Assembly: GCF_000003195.3 (NCBI RefSeq)
Contig: NW_018396401.1
Span: 428,064 to 492,063 of the forward strand
Length of the DNA stretch: 64,000 nucleotides
Origin: Sorghum bicolor
Taxonomy: Eukaryota; Streptophyta; Magnoliopsida; Poales; Poaceae
Reading direction: 5' to 3'
The notes beneath the pieces were generated by a model. It searched no databases and was not told the DNA's origin. It was given only the letters and a program-made list of their open reading frames with translations. How positions within the stretch are numbered: position 1 is the stretch's first letter; every line of letters starts with the position of its first letter. Positions 32,806 through 44,399 of the stretch are shown here, one piece after another. A program made the translations under genes and the position numbers.

Positions 32806-33700
32806 ACTATATGTGAACAGAACAAATCGAGCCTCCACTTGAGCCTCTTACATTATGACTGCCATCGAGTGAGTCTACAATGGTTTCTTAGCCTATGGTG
32901 CATTAGGCATAAACCCTGCACATATCTTCTACCAAAACTAACACTGTCTTTAAACAAAATGAAGCAATATTCCATATGAAACACATCATCAAGGTGTTAT
33001 ATCAGGTGCGTCCTAATTGATTTCTAAGCATATCGTATGTTCCATGCAGACCGTGCATCTATCTTGCATCAAGATTAGCACTATCTCCAAATAGCCCAAA
33101 CCGAGCTTTCACTTGAGCCTTTTACCTAGGAGTACCATCTGGTGCGTCCAAAATGGTTTCTTAGCCTATGCTGCATTATGTGCAAACCTTGCACCTATCT
33201 TGCACCAAAACTAACAGTCTCCAAACAGACCGAAGCAAGATTTTGTATGACACACGTCATCTAGGAGTTCCATCATGTGTGTCTAGATTATATTCCAAGC
33301 ATTTGGTATGTTCCATGCAAACCGTGCACCTATCTTGCATCAAGATTAGCACTATCTCCAAACAGACTGAACCGAGCCTCCACTTGAGTCTCTTCACCTA
33401 GGAGTACCAACTGGTGCTTCCAAAATGGTTTCTTAGACTTTGGTGCATTTGGCGCAAACCGTGCACATATCTTGCACCGAAACTAATACTGTCTCTAAGC
33501 ACAACAAAGCGAGATTCCATATGACACACGTCATCAAGGAGTTCTATTGGGTGTGTCCAAATTAATTTCTAAGCATATGGTACGTTCCATGCAGACCGTG
33601 CATTTATCTTGCATCAAGATTAGCACTATCTCTAAAGAGACCGAATCGTGCCTCCACTTGAGCCTCTTCACCTAGGAGTACCAATAGATGCTTCCAAAAT
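32806..33700 (-). repeat. Satellite duplication with 1844-bp spacing, copy 2
   Basis: Second copy of 30960-31850 in the same orientation. 1844 bp is not a whole number of 137-bp monomers, because truncated monomers lie between the copies. Confidence 0.68.
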
Positions 33701-36499
33701 GGTTTCTTAGACTTTGGTGCATTAGGCGCAAACCATGCACATATCTTGCACCGAAACTAATACTGTCGCTAAGCACACCAAAGCGAGATTCCATATGACA
33801 CACGTCATCAAGGAGTTCCATCGGGTGCATTCAAATTGATTTCCAAGCATATGGTATGTTCCATGCAAACCGTGCACCTATCTTGCATCAAGATTAGCAC
33901 TATCTCTAAACAGACCGAGCCGAGCTTCCACTTGAGCCTCTTCATCTAGGAGTACAAACAGGTGCGTCAAAAATGGTTTCTTAGACTATGGTGTATTAGG
34001 CACAATCTATGCACCTATCTTGCACCGAAACTAACATTGTCTCCAAACAGACCGAAGCAAGATTCCATATGACACACGTCATCTAGGAGTTCCATTAGGT
34101 GCGTCCAAATTGTTTTCATGACATATGATATGTTTCATGCAAACTGTGCAACTATCTTGCATGAAGATTAGCACTATATCCGAACAGACCAAATCGAGCC
34201 TCCACTTGAGCCTCTTCAACTACGAGTACCATTGGGTGTGTCTAAAATGGTTTCTTAGCCTATGGTGCATTAGGCGTAAACCGTGCACATATCTTCTGCC
34301 AAAACTAATATTGTCTCTAAACGAACCGAAGCAAGATTCTATATGACACACATCATCTAGGAGTTATATCAGGTGCGTCCTAATTGATTTCTGAGCATAT
34401 CGTATGTTCCATGCAAACCGTGCATCTATCTTGCATCAAGATTAGCACTATCTCCAAACAGACCAAACCGAGCTTTCACTTGAGCCGCTTGACCTAGGAG
34501 TACCCTCGAGTGCGTCCAAAATGGTTTCTTATCCTATGGTGCATTAGGTGCAAACCTGTTACCTATCTTACACCAAAACTAACACTGTCTCTAAACGGAC
34601 CGAAGCGAGATTCCATATGACACATGTCATCTAGGAGTTCCATCTGGTGCGTCCAAATTGATTTCTGAGCATATGGTATGTTCCATGAAAATTGTTCACC
34701 TATCTTCTACCAAGATTAGCACTATCTCTAAACAGACCGAACCTAGCCTCCACTTGAGCCTCTTCACCTAGGAGTACCAACAGGTGCTTCAAAAATGGCT
34801 TCTTAGACTTTGGTGCATTAGGCGCAAACCGTGCACATATCTTGCACCGAAATAATACTGTCTCTAAGCACACCAAAGCAAGACTCCATATGACACACGT
34901 CATCAAGGAGTTCTATCGGGTGTGTCCAAATTAATTTCTAAGCAAATGGTACGTTCCATGCAGACTGTGCATCTATCTTGCATCAAGATTAGCACTATCT
35001 CCAAATAGACCAAACTGAGCCTCCACTTGAGCCTCTTCACCTAGGAGTACCAACAGGTGCTTCCAAAATGGTTTCTTAGACATTGGTGCATTAGGCGCAA
35101 ACCGTGCACATATCTTGCACCGAAACTAATAATGTCTCTAAGCACACCAAAGCGAGATTCCATATGACACACGTCATCAAGGAGTTCTATCGGGTGTGTC
35201 CAAATTAATTTCTAAGCATATGGTACGTTCCATGCAGACCGTGCATCTATCATGCATCAAGATTAGCACTATCTCCAAATAGACCAAACCGAGTTTTCAC
35301 TTGAGCCTTTTACCTAGGAGTACCATTGGGTGCGTTCAAAATGGTTTCTTAGCCTATGCTGCATTAGGTGCAAACCTTGCACCTATTTTGCACCGAAACT
35401 AACACTGTCTCCAATCATACCGAAGCAACATTTCGTATGACACACGTCATCTAGGTGTTCGATCATGTGCGTCTAGATTGATTTCCAAGCATTTGGTATG
35501 TTCCATGCGAACCGTGCCCCTATCTTGCATCAAGATTAGCACTATCTTCAAACAGACCAAACCGAGCATCCACTTGAGCGCCTTCACCTAGGAGTACCAA
35601 CAAGTGCGTCCAAAATGGTTTCTTAGACTATGGTGCATTAGGTGCAAACTGTGCACCTATCTTGCACCGAAACTAATAATGTCTCCAAATGGATCGAAGC
35701 GAGATTCCATATGACACACGTCATCAAGGAGTTCAATTGGGTGCATCCAAATTGATTTCCAAGCATATGGTATGTTCCATGCAAACCATGCACCTACCTT
35801 GCATAAGGATTAGCACTATCTCCAAACTGACCGAACCAAGCTTCCACTTGAGCCTCTTCACCCAGGAGTACCAAATAGTGCGTCCAAAATGGTTTCTTAG
35901 GCTAAGGTGCATTAGGCACAAACTGTGCACCTATCTTGCACTAAAACATACAATGTCTACATATAGACTGAAGCAAGATTCCATATGACACACGGAATCA
36001 AGGAGTTCTATTGGGTGTGTCCAAATTAATTTCTAAGCATATGGTACGTTCCATGCAGACCGTGCATCTATCTTGCATCAAGATTAGCACTATCTCTAAA
36101 GAGACCGAACCGAGCCTCCACTTGAGCCTCTTCACCGAGGAGTACCAATAGATGCTTCCAAAATGGTTTCTTAGACTTTGGTGCATTAGGCGCAAACCAT
36201 GCACATATCTTGCACTGAAACTAATACTGTCGCTAAGCACACCAAAGCGAGATTCCATATGACACACGTCATCAAGGATTTCCATTGGGTGCATCCAAAT
36301 TGATTTCCAAACATATGATATGTTTCATGCAAACCGTGCACCTATCTTTCATCAAGATTAGCACTATCTCCAAATAGACCGAACCGAGCTTCCACTTGAG
36401 CGTCTTCATCTCGGAGTACAAACAGGTGCGTCAAAATGGTTTCTTAGACTATGGTGCATGGGGCACAAACAATGCACCTATCTTACACCGAAACTAACA

Positions 36500-37760
36500 T
36501 TGTCTCCAAACAGACTGAAGCGAGATTCTATATGACACACGTCATCTAGGAGTTCCATTGGGTGCGTCCAAATTAAATTCTTAACATATGGTACGTTCCA
36601 TGCAAACTGTGCAACTATCTTGCATCAAGATTAGCACTGTATCCGAACAGACCAAATCTCCACTTGAGCCTCTTCAACTACGAGTACCATCGGATTCGTC
36701 TAAATTGGTTTCTTAGCATATGGTGCATTAGGCGTAAACCGTGCACATATCTTCTACCAAAACTAACACTGTCTCTAAACGAACCAAAGCAAGATTCCAT
36801 ATGACACACATCATCAAGGAGTTATATCAGGTGCGTCCTTATTGATTTCTGAGCATATCGTATGTTCCATGCAAACCGTACATCTATCTTGCATCAAGAT
36901 TAGCACTATCTCCAAACTGACCAAACCGAGCCTATTGACCTAGGAGTACCATCGGGTGCATCCAAAATGGTTTCTTATCCTACGGTGCATTAGGTGCAAA
37001 CCGTGCACCTATCTTGCACCGAAACTAACACTGTGTCTAAACAGACCGAAGTGAGATTCCATATGAGACTTGTCATCTTGGAGTTCCATCTGGTGCGTCC
37101 AAATTGATTTCTGAGCATATGGTATGTTCCATGCAAATCGTGCACCTATCTTGCATCAAGATTAGCACTATCTCTAAACAGACCGAACTGAGCCTCCACT
37201 TGAGCCTCTTCACCTAGGAGTACCAACAGGTGCATCCAAAATGGTTTCTTAGACTTTGGTGCTTTAGGCGCAAACTGTGCACATATCTTGCACCGAAACT
37301 AATACACTCTCTAAGCACACCAAAGTGAGATTCCATATGACACATGTCATCATGGAGTTCTATCGGGTGTGTCCAAATTAATTTCTAATCATATGGTACG
37401 TTCCATGCAGACCGTGCATCTATCTTGCATCAAGATTAGCACTATCTCCAAATAGACCAAACTGAGCTTTCACTTGAGCCTTTTACCTAGGAGTACCATC
37501 GGGTGCTCCAAAATGGTTTCTAAGCCTATGCTGCAGTATGTGCAAACCTTGCACCTATCTTGCACCGAAACTAACAATGTCCCCAAACAGACCGAAGCAA
37601 GATTTCGTATCACACACGTCATCTATTAGATCCATCATGTGCGTCCAGATTGATTTCCAAGCATTTGGTATGTTCCATGCAAATCGTGCACCTATCTTGC
37701 ACCGAAACTAACAATGTCTCCAAATGGACCGAAGCGAGATTCTATATGGCACATGTCATT
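36500..37760 (-). repeat. Satellite duplication, copy 1 (pre-insertion allele of the solo-LTR site)
   Basis: Matches 39380-39859 plus 40772-41540: offset 3784 right of the solo LTR and about 2867 left of it. Shared rare variants: CATCTTGGAG, GTGCTTTAGGCG, CATCATGGAG and TATATGGCACATGTC. The site equivalent to the solo-LTR insertion is uninterrupted (GGTGCATTAGGTGC, about 36982-36995). Confidence 0.75.
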
Positions 37761-39854
37761 AAGGAGTTCCATCGGGTGCATCTAAATTGATTTCCAAGCA
37801 TATTGTATGTTCGATGCAAACCAAGCACCTACCTTGCATAAGGATTAGCACTATCTCCAAACTAGCCGAACCAAGCTTCCACTTGAGCCTCTTCACCCAA
37901 GAGTACCAAATAGTGCGTCCAAAATGGTTTCTTAGACTATGGTGCATCAGGCGCAAACTGTACACCTATCTTGCACTAAAACTTACAATGTCTACAAACG
38001 GACCGAAGCAAGATTCCATATGACACGTCATCTAGGAGTTCCATTGGGTGCGTCCAAATTGATTTCTAAGCATATGGTATGTTCCTTGCAAATCATGCAC
38101 CTATCTTGCATCAAGATTAGCACTATCTCCAAATAGATCAAACCGAGCTTCCACTTGAGCCTCTTCACCGAAGTACCAATAGGTGCTTCCAAAATGGTTT
38201 CTTAGACTATTGTGCATTAGGCGCAAACCATGCACATATCTTGCACCAAAACTAACATTGTTTCCAAACACAGACCAAAGCGAGATTTCATATAACACAC
38301 GTTATCAAGGAGTTCCATCAGGTGCATCCAAATTGATTTCCAAGCATATGGTATGTTCCATGCAAACCGTGCACCTATCTTGCATCAAGATTAGCACTAT
38401 CTCCAAACAGACCGAACCAAGCTTCCACTTGAGCCTCTCATCTAGGAGTACAAACAGGTGTGTCAAAAATGTTAGACTATGGTGCATTAGGCACAAACTA
38501 TGCACCTATCTTGCACCGAAACTAACATTGTCTCCAAACAGACCAAAGCGAGATTCCATATGACACACATCATCTAGGAGTTCCATTGGGTGCGTCCAAA
38601 TTGATTTCTTAACATATGGTACGTTCCATGCAAACTGTGCAACTATCTTGCATCAAGATTAGCACTATATCTGAATAGACCAAATCGAGCCTCCACTTGA
38701 GCCTCTTCAACTACGAGTACCATCGGCTGCGTCTAAAATGGTTTCTTAGCTTGTGGTGCATTAGGCGTAAACCATTCACATATCTTCTACCAAAACTAAC
38801 ACTGTCTCTAAACGAACCGAAGCAAGATTCCATATGACACACATCATCAAGGGGTTATATTAGGTGCGTCCTAATTGATTTCTGAGCATATCGTATGTTC
38901 CATGCAAACTGTGCAACTATCTTGCATCAAGAGCAGCACTATCTCCAAAACAGGCCAAACCAAGCTTTCACTTGAGCCCCTTGACCTAGGAGTACCATCG
39001 GGTGCGTCCAAAATGGTTTCTTATCCTATGGTGCATTAGGTGCAAACCGTGCACCTATCTTGCACCGAAACTAACACTATCTCTAAACAGACCGAAGTGA
39101 GATTCCATATGACACATGTCATCTAGGAGTTCCATCTAGTGCGTCCAAGTTGATTTCTGAGCATATAGTATGTTCTATGCAAACCGTGCACCTATCTTGC
39201 ATCAAGATTAACACTATCTCCAAACAAACCGAACTGAGCTTCCACTTGATCCTCTTCATCTAGGAGTACAAACAGGTGCGTCAAAAATGGTTTCTTAGAC
39301 TATGGTGCTTTAGGTACAAACTATGCACCTATCTTGCACCAAAACTAACATTGTCTCCAAACAGACCAAAGCGAGATTCCATATGACACACGTCATCTAG
39401 GAGTCCCATTGGGTGCGTCCAAATTGATTTCTTAACATACTGTACGTTCTATGCAAACTGTGCAACTATCTTGCATCAAGATTAGCACTATATCCGAACA
39501 GACCAAATCGAGCCTCCACTTGAGCCTCTTCAACTACGAGTACCATCGGGTGCGTCTAAAATAGTTTCTTAGCCTATGGTGCATTAGGCGTAAACCGTGC
39601 ACATATCTTCTACCAAAACTAACACTGTCTCTAAACGAACCGAAGCAAGATTCCATATGACACACATCATCAAGGAGTTATATAAGGTGCGTCCTAATTG
39701 ATTTCTGAGCATATCGTATGTTCCATGCAAACTGTGCATCTATCTTGCATCAAGATTAGCACTATCTCCAAACAGACCAAATTGAGCTTTCACTTGATCC
39801 CCTTGACCTAGGAGTACCTCGGGTGCGTCCAAAATGGTTTCTTATCCTATGGGG

Positions 39855-39859
39855 CATTA
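39855..39859 (+). repeat. Target-site duplication CATTA, 5' of solo LTR
   Basis: CATTA precedes TGATGAGG and is repeated at 40772-40776 after GCATCA. Confidence 0.9.
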
Positions 39860-40771
39860 TGATGAGGACATCAACACCAGCGATACATCCTCTCCGACAC
39901 AACCTATTCTGGTCCTCTTACTCGTGCTCGTGTTCGTCAACTTAATAATCAAGTGAGTTCCTTGATAAGCTCGTGTCCATCTTGTTTAGACAATGGAAAC
40001 GTGTGCACTCTTGTTTTGATTAGGAACCAAGGAGAAGACCGAAAGAGAGAAGGACTCACGCTCGCTGGATTAGGACAACAGCAAAGCGCCAACTTGTGAC
40101 CGTTACCACGGTTGCATACGGATTCGGATTCAGGCGCTTCAGGACTTGTTGGAAAGCTTATCAAGTCTACTTTCATATGAATCAAGTCCCACGTCAATAC
40201 CTGTTCGGCAGCAGCGGCAATGATCCAATTACGTCGATAGGTCTTGCTGTCCAGGGTGCTGCGTCACCTCATTTTGGGCTGATGGCCCATGTATCAAGTT
40301 GGGTCCATTAGGGACGCATCCTAGGGTTGGAGGACGACCCCAACACCTCTTTGGTCGTCAATCCATCTACTTATATCCCTCTAGAGTCGCCATGGTCGTT
40401 GGGTTTTGTTTAGATCAAGTTTAGCCTTCGCTACTTGCTTCTAGGCGCGCGTGCAGGATCAGCCGCCCGTCTCCTTATCTTCGGAACCCCATTGTTGATT
40501 AAGATTCAGTTTGAAACCTTCAATTCATCTTGCAAATTCAGTGCTTGTTTCCTCGTTCTTGCTAGTTTTTTGATTGCTTGCAGGACGGGAGCCCTAGGGG
40601 CTGGTTGTCGCGCTCCACAAGATCGTGACGGCTATTGGACGTGGTGTATCGGTTGCTAAGGCGCGGTCTTGAGGGCTGTAGTCGGGCCGTGAACGTCATC
40701 TCCATCCACCAATCGAGTTATCCCCGTCTCTCATCAAAAGATTGGGAAAAAACCCTAGCGGGTTCGCATCA
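39860..40771 (+). mobile_element. CRM-type solo LTR (912 bp)
   Basis: Starts TGATGAGGACATCAACACC and ends GGGTTCGCATCA, flanked by the 5-bp duplication CATTA. No internal element sequence is present, so this is a solo LTR left by recombination between two LTRs. It is a different subfamily from elements 1-3. Only one minisatellite unit is present. The U3 middle is strongly diverged (GTGAGTTCCTTGATAAGC and onward), and it is shorter than the 1142-1161 bp LTRs, while R/U5 is close to elements 1 and 2. It lies on the + strand within (-) satellite, unlike the three internal-bearing elements, whose strand matches their array. A TATA-like CTTATATCC is at about 40370. Confidence 0.92.
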
Positions 40772-40776
40772 CATTA
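40772..40776 (+). repeat. Target-site duplication CATTA, 3' of solo LTR
   Basis: CATTA right after the terminal CA; satellite continues GGTGCAAACCGTGC in phase. Confidence 0.9.
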
Positions 40777-43498
40777 GGTGCAAACCGTGCACCTATCTTG
40801 CACCGAAACTAACACTGTCTCTAAATGGACCGAAGTGAGATTCCATATGACACATGTCATCTTGGAGTTCCATCTGGTGCGTCCAAATTGATTTCTGAGC
40901 ATATGGTATGTTCCATGCAAATCGTGCACCTATCTTGCATCAAGATTAGCACTATCTCTAAACAGACCGAACTGAGCCTCCACTTGAGCCTCTTCACCTA
41001 GGAGTACCAACAGGTGCTTCGAAAATGGTTTCTTAGACTTTGGTGCTTTAGGCGCAAACTGTGCACATATCTTGCACCGACACTAATACTGTCTCTAAGC
41101 ACACCAAAGTGAGATTCCATATGACACATGTCATCATGGAGTTCTATCGGGTGTGTCCAAATTAATTTCTAAACATATGGTACGTTCCATGCAGACCGTG
41201 CATCTATCTTGCATTAAGATTAGCACTATCTCCAAATAGACCAAACTGAGCTTTCACTTGAGCCTTTTACCTAGGAGTACCATCGGGTGCTCCAAAATGG
41301 TTTCTAAGCCTATGCTGAATTATGTGCAAAACTTGCACTTATCTTGCACCGAAACTAACACTGTCTCCTAACAGACTGAAGCAAGATTTCGTATCACACA
41401 CGTCATCTAGGAGATCCATCATGTGCGTCCAGATTGATTTCCAAGCATTTGGTATGTTCCATGCAAATCGTGCACCTATCTTGCACCGAAACTAACAATG
41501 TCTCCAAATGGACCGAAGCGAGATTCTATATGGCACATGTCATCTAGGAGTTCCATTTGGTGCGTCCAAATTGATTTCTGAGCATATGGTATGTTCCGTG
41601 CAAATCGTGCACCTATCTTGCATCAGGATTAGCACTATCTCTAAACAGACCGAACCGAGCCTCCACTTGAGCCCCATCACCTAGGAGTACCAACCAGTGC
41701 GTCTAAAATGGTTTCTTAGACTGTGGTGCATTAGGTGCAAACTGTGCACCTATCTTGCACCGAAACTTACAATGTCTCCAAATGGACCGAAGCGAGATTC
41801 CATATGACACACGTCATCAAGGAGTTCCATCGGGTGCATCCAAATTGATTTCCAAGCATATGGCATGTTCCATGCAAACAATGCATTAGCACTGTCTCTA
41901 AATTGACCGAACCAAGCTTCCACTTGAGCCACTTCACCGAAGTACCAACAGGTGCTTCCAAAATGGTTTCTTAGACTATGGTGCATTAGACGCAAACCAT
42001 TCACATATCTTGCACCGAAACTAACACTGTTTCTAAACAGATCAAAGCGAGATTCCATATGACACACGTCATCAAGGAGTTCCATCGGGTGAATCCAAAT
42101 TAATTTCCAAGCATATGGTATGTTCCATGCAAACCGTGCACCTATCTTGCATCAAGATTAGCACTATCTCCAAATAGACCGAACCAAGCTTCCACTTGAG
42201 CCTCTTCGTCTAGGAGTACAAACAGGTGCGTCAAGAATGGTTTCTTAGACTATGGTGCATTACGTACAATCTATGCACCTATCTTGCAACAAAACTAACA
42301 TTGTCTCCAAACAGACCGAAGCGAGATTCCATATGACACACGTCATCTAGGAGTTCCATTGGGTGCGTCCAAATTGATTTCTTAACATATGATACGTTCC
42401 ATGCAAACTGTGCAACTATCTTGCATCAAGATTAGCACTATATCCGAACAAACCAAATTGAGCCTCCACTTGAGCCTCTTCAACTACGAATCGGGTGCAT
42501 CTAAAATGGTTTCTTAGCCTTTGGTGCATTAGCTGTAAACCATGCACATATCTTCTAACAAAACTAACACTGTCTCTAAACGAACCAAAGCAAGATTCCA
42601 TATGACGCACATCATCAAGGAGTTATATCAGGTGCATCCTAATTGATTTATGAGCATATCATATGTTCCATGCAAATCGTGCACCTATTTTGCATCAAGA
42701 TGAGCACTATCTCTAAACAGACCAAACCGAGCCTCCACTTGAGCCTCTTCACCTAGGATTACAAACAGGTACTTCCAAATTGGTTTCTTAGACTCTGGTG
42801 CATTAGGCACAAACCGTGCACATATCTTGCACCAAAACTAATACTGTCTCTAAGCACACCAAAGATAGATTCCATATGACACACGTCATCAAGGAGTTCT
42901 ATCGGGTGTGTCTAAATTAATTTCTAATCATATGGTACGTTCCATGCAGACCGTGCATCTATCTTGCATTAAGATTAGCACTATCTCCAAATAGACCAAA
43001 CCGAGCTTTCACTTGAACCTTTTACCTAGGAGTACCATCGGGTGCGTCCAAAATGGTTTCTTAGCCTATGCTGCATTATGTGCAGACCTTGCACCTATCT
43101 TGCACCGAAACTAACACTGTCTCCGAACAGACCGAAGCAAGATTTCGTATGACACACGTCATCTAGGAGTTCCATCATGTGCGTCCAGATTGATTTCCAA
43201 GTATTTGGTATGTTCCATGCAAACCGTGCACCTATCTTGCATCAAGATTAGCACTATCTCCAAATTGACCAAACCGAGCATCCACTTGAGCCCCTTCACC
43301 TAGGAGTACCAACAAGTGCGTCCAAAAAGGTTTCTTAGACTATGGTGCATTAGGTGCAAACTGGGCACCTATCTTGCACCGAAACTAACAATGTCTCCAA
43401 GTGGAACGAAGCGAGATTCCGTATAGCACACGTCATCAAGGAGTTCCAACGAGTGCATCCAAATTGATTTCCAAGCATATGGTATGTTCCGTGCAAAC

Positions 43499-43506
43499 CA
43501 TGCACC
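43499..43506 (+). repeat. 8-bp target-site duplication CATGCACC, left of hAT element
   Basis: CATGCACC directly before TAAGGATGAAAACGG, repeated at 44174-44181. Eight bp is characteristic of hAT transposition. Confidence 0.9.
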
Positions 43507-44173
43507 TAAGGATGAAAACGGAACGGAAATATCCCGAACCGAACCGAACCGTTTTCTATATTGGATCCGATCGAATTCGTATTTTCTTGTTCGACTTTAC
43601 CGTTTTCGTTTTCGTATTTTAGATGTTTCGTATTTTAAATGTAAAAGTAGAAAACGGTTTAGACATTTTTCGACCGTTTTCTACTTTTCTACTTTTAATT
43701 TGAAATATTTCGAATTCAAAATGGTTTAAACCGAATTTAGTCAACTGCACGGTCACACAGCCCAATTACAGAGTACTCACCATGCATCTGTGTTCTTTCT
43801 ACTAGTGGCTAGCTATGTTCCTGTTAGCTATTAATTACTTGTTCTTATTTATGTGTGGGCTATTGTATTAAATACCTAAGACCAAGAATCATGCACTTTT
43901 TAATTATTATATGCACTTAAACTTGATCGTGTATATACTTAGTTATGCACTTAGTACTACGCATCGGTATTTCGTATTGAGTTTTCGTATATCGACCGTG
44001 TTCGACATAAATCCGCTCGAATTGGTTCGTTTTCAAAATTCTTGATATTTCGTCAGTTCGCGTTCGTTTTCGTGTCCGACTTTACCGTTTTCGTTTTCGT
44101 TTTCGTATTTCAAATGTAAAAGTAGAAAACAATTTAGGAGTTTTTCGACTGTTTCCGACCGTTTTCATCCTTA
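43507..44173. mobile_element. Non-autonomous hAT (Ac-like) DNA transposon, 667 bp
   Basis: Perfect 15-bp terminal inverted repeats TAAGGATGAAAACGG / CCGTTTTCATCCTTA with an 8-bp target duplication. The ends resemble the Ac-type grass hAT consensus (A/G-GGATGAAA...). The interior is AT-rich with no transposase frame. Subterminal regions carry CCGAA repeats and GAAAACGG motifs. A stretch of about 90 bp near the left (43591-43680, GACTTTACCGTTTTCG to TTTTCGACCG) is repeated directly near the right end (about 44077-44170). It must depend on a transposase supplied elsewhere. Confidence 0.92.
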
Positions 44174-44181
44174 CATGCACC
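44174..44181 (+). repeat. 8-bp target-site duplication CATGCACC, right of hAT element
   Basis: CATGCACC followed by TACCTTGCATAAGG; removing one copy and the element restores a normal monomer. Confidence 0.9.
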
Positions 44182-44399
44182 TACCTTGCATAAGGATTAG
44201 CACTATCTCCAAACTAACCAAACCAAGCTTCCACTTGAGCCTCTTCACCCAGGAGTACCAAATAGTGCGTCCAAAATGGTTTCTTAGACTATGGTGCATT
44301 AGGCGCAAACTGTGCACCTATCCTGCACTAAAACATACAATGTCTATAAATGAACCGAAGCAAGATTCCATATGACACACATCATCTAGGAGTTCCATT

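Larger units (their letters stand above)
28891..39859 (-). repeat. 137-bp centromeric satellite array, block 4 (-)
   Basis: Same A-B dimer satellite, reverse-complemented (TGCACCTATCTTGCATCAAG in place of CTTGATGCAAGATAGGTGCA). It contains a block matching 34588-35000 at its start (offset 5698), the right arm of an inverted duplication (29650-30815), and duplications with 1844-bp and 3784-bp spacing. Truncated monomers occur at about 30915, 31849 and 36935. No genes. Confidence 0.93.
40772..43506 (-). repeat. 137-bp centromeric satellite array, block 5 (-)
   Basis: A-B dimer satellite in reverse orientation between the solo LTR and the hAT element. The part to about 41540 duplicates 36985-37760. 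A monomer near 41880 lacks the AAGATAGG core (AACAATGCATTAGCACTG). No genes. Confidence 0.93.

Noticed and set aside
43535..43560. CCGAACCGAACCGAACCG as a telomere-like or interstitial repeat
   Set aside because: Only three units, not the plant telomere motif, and it lies within the hAT subterminal region.
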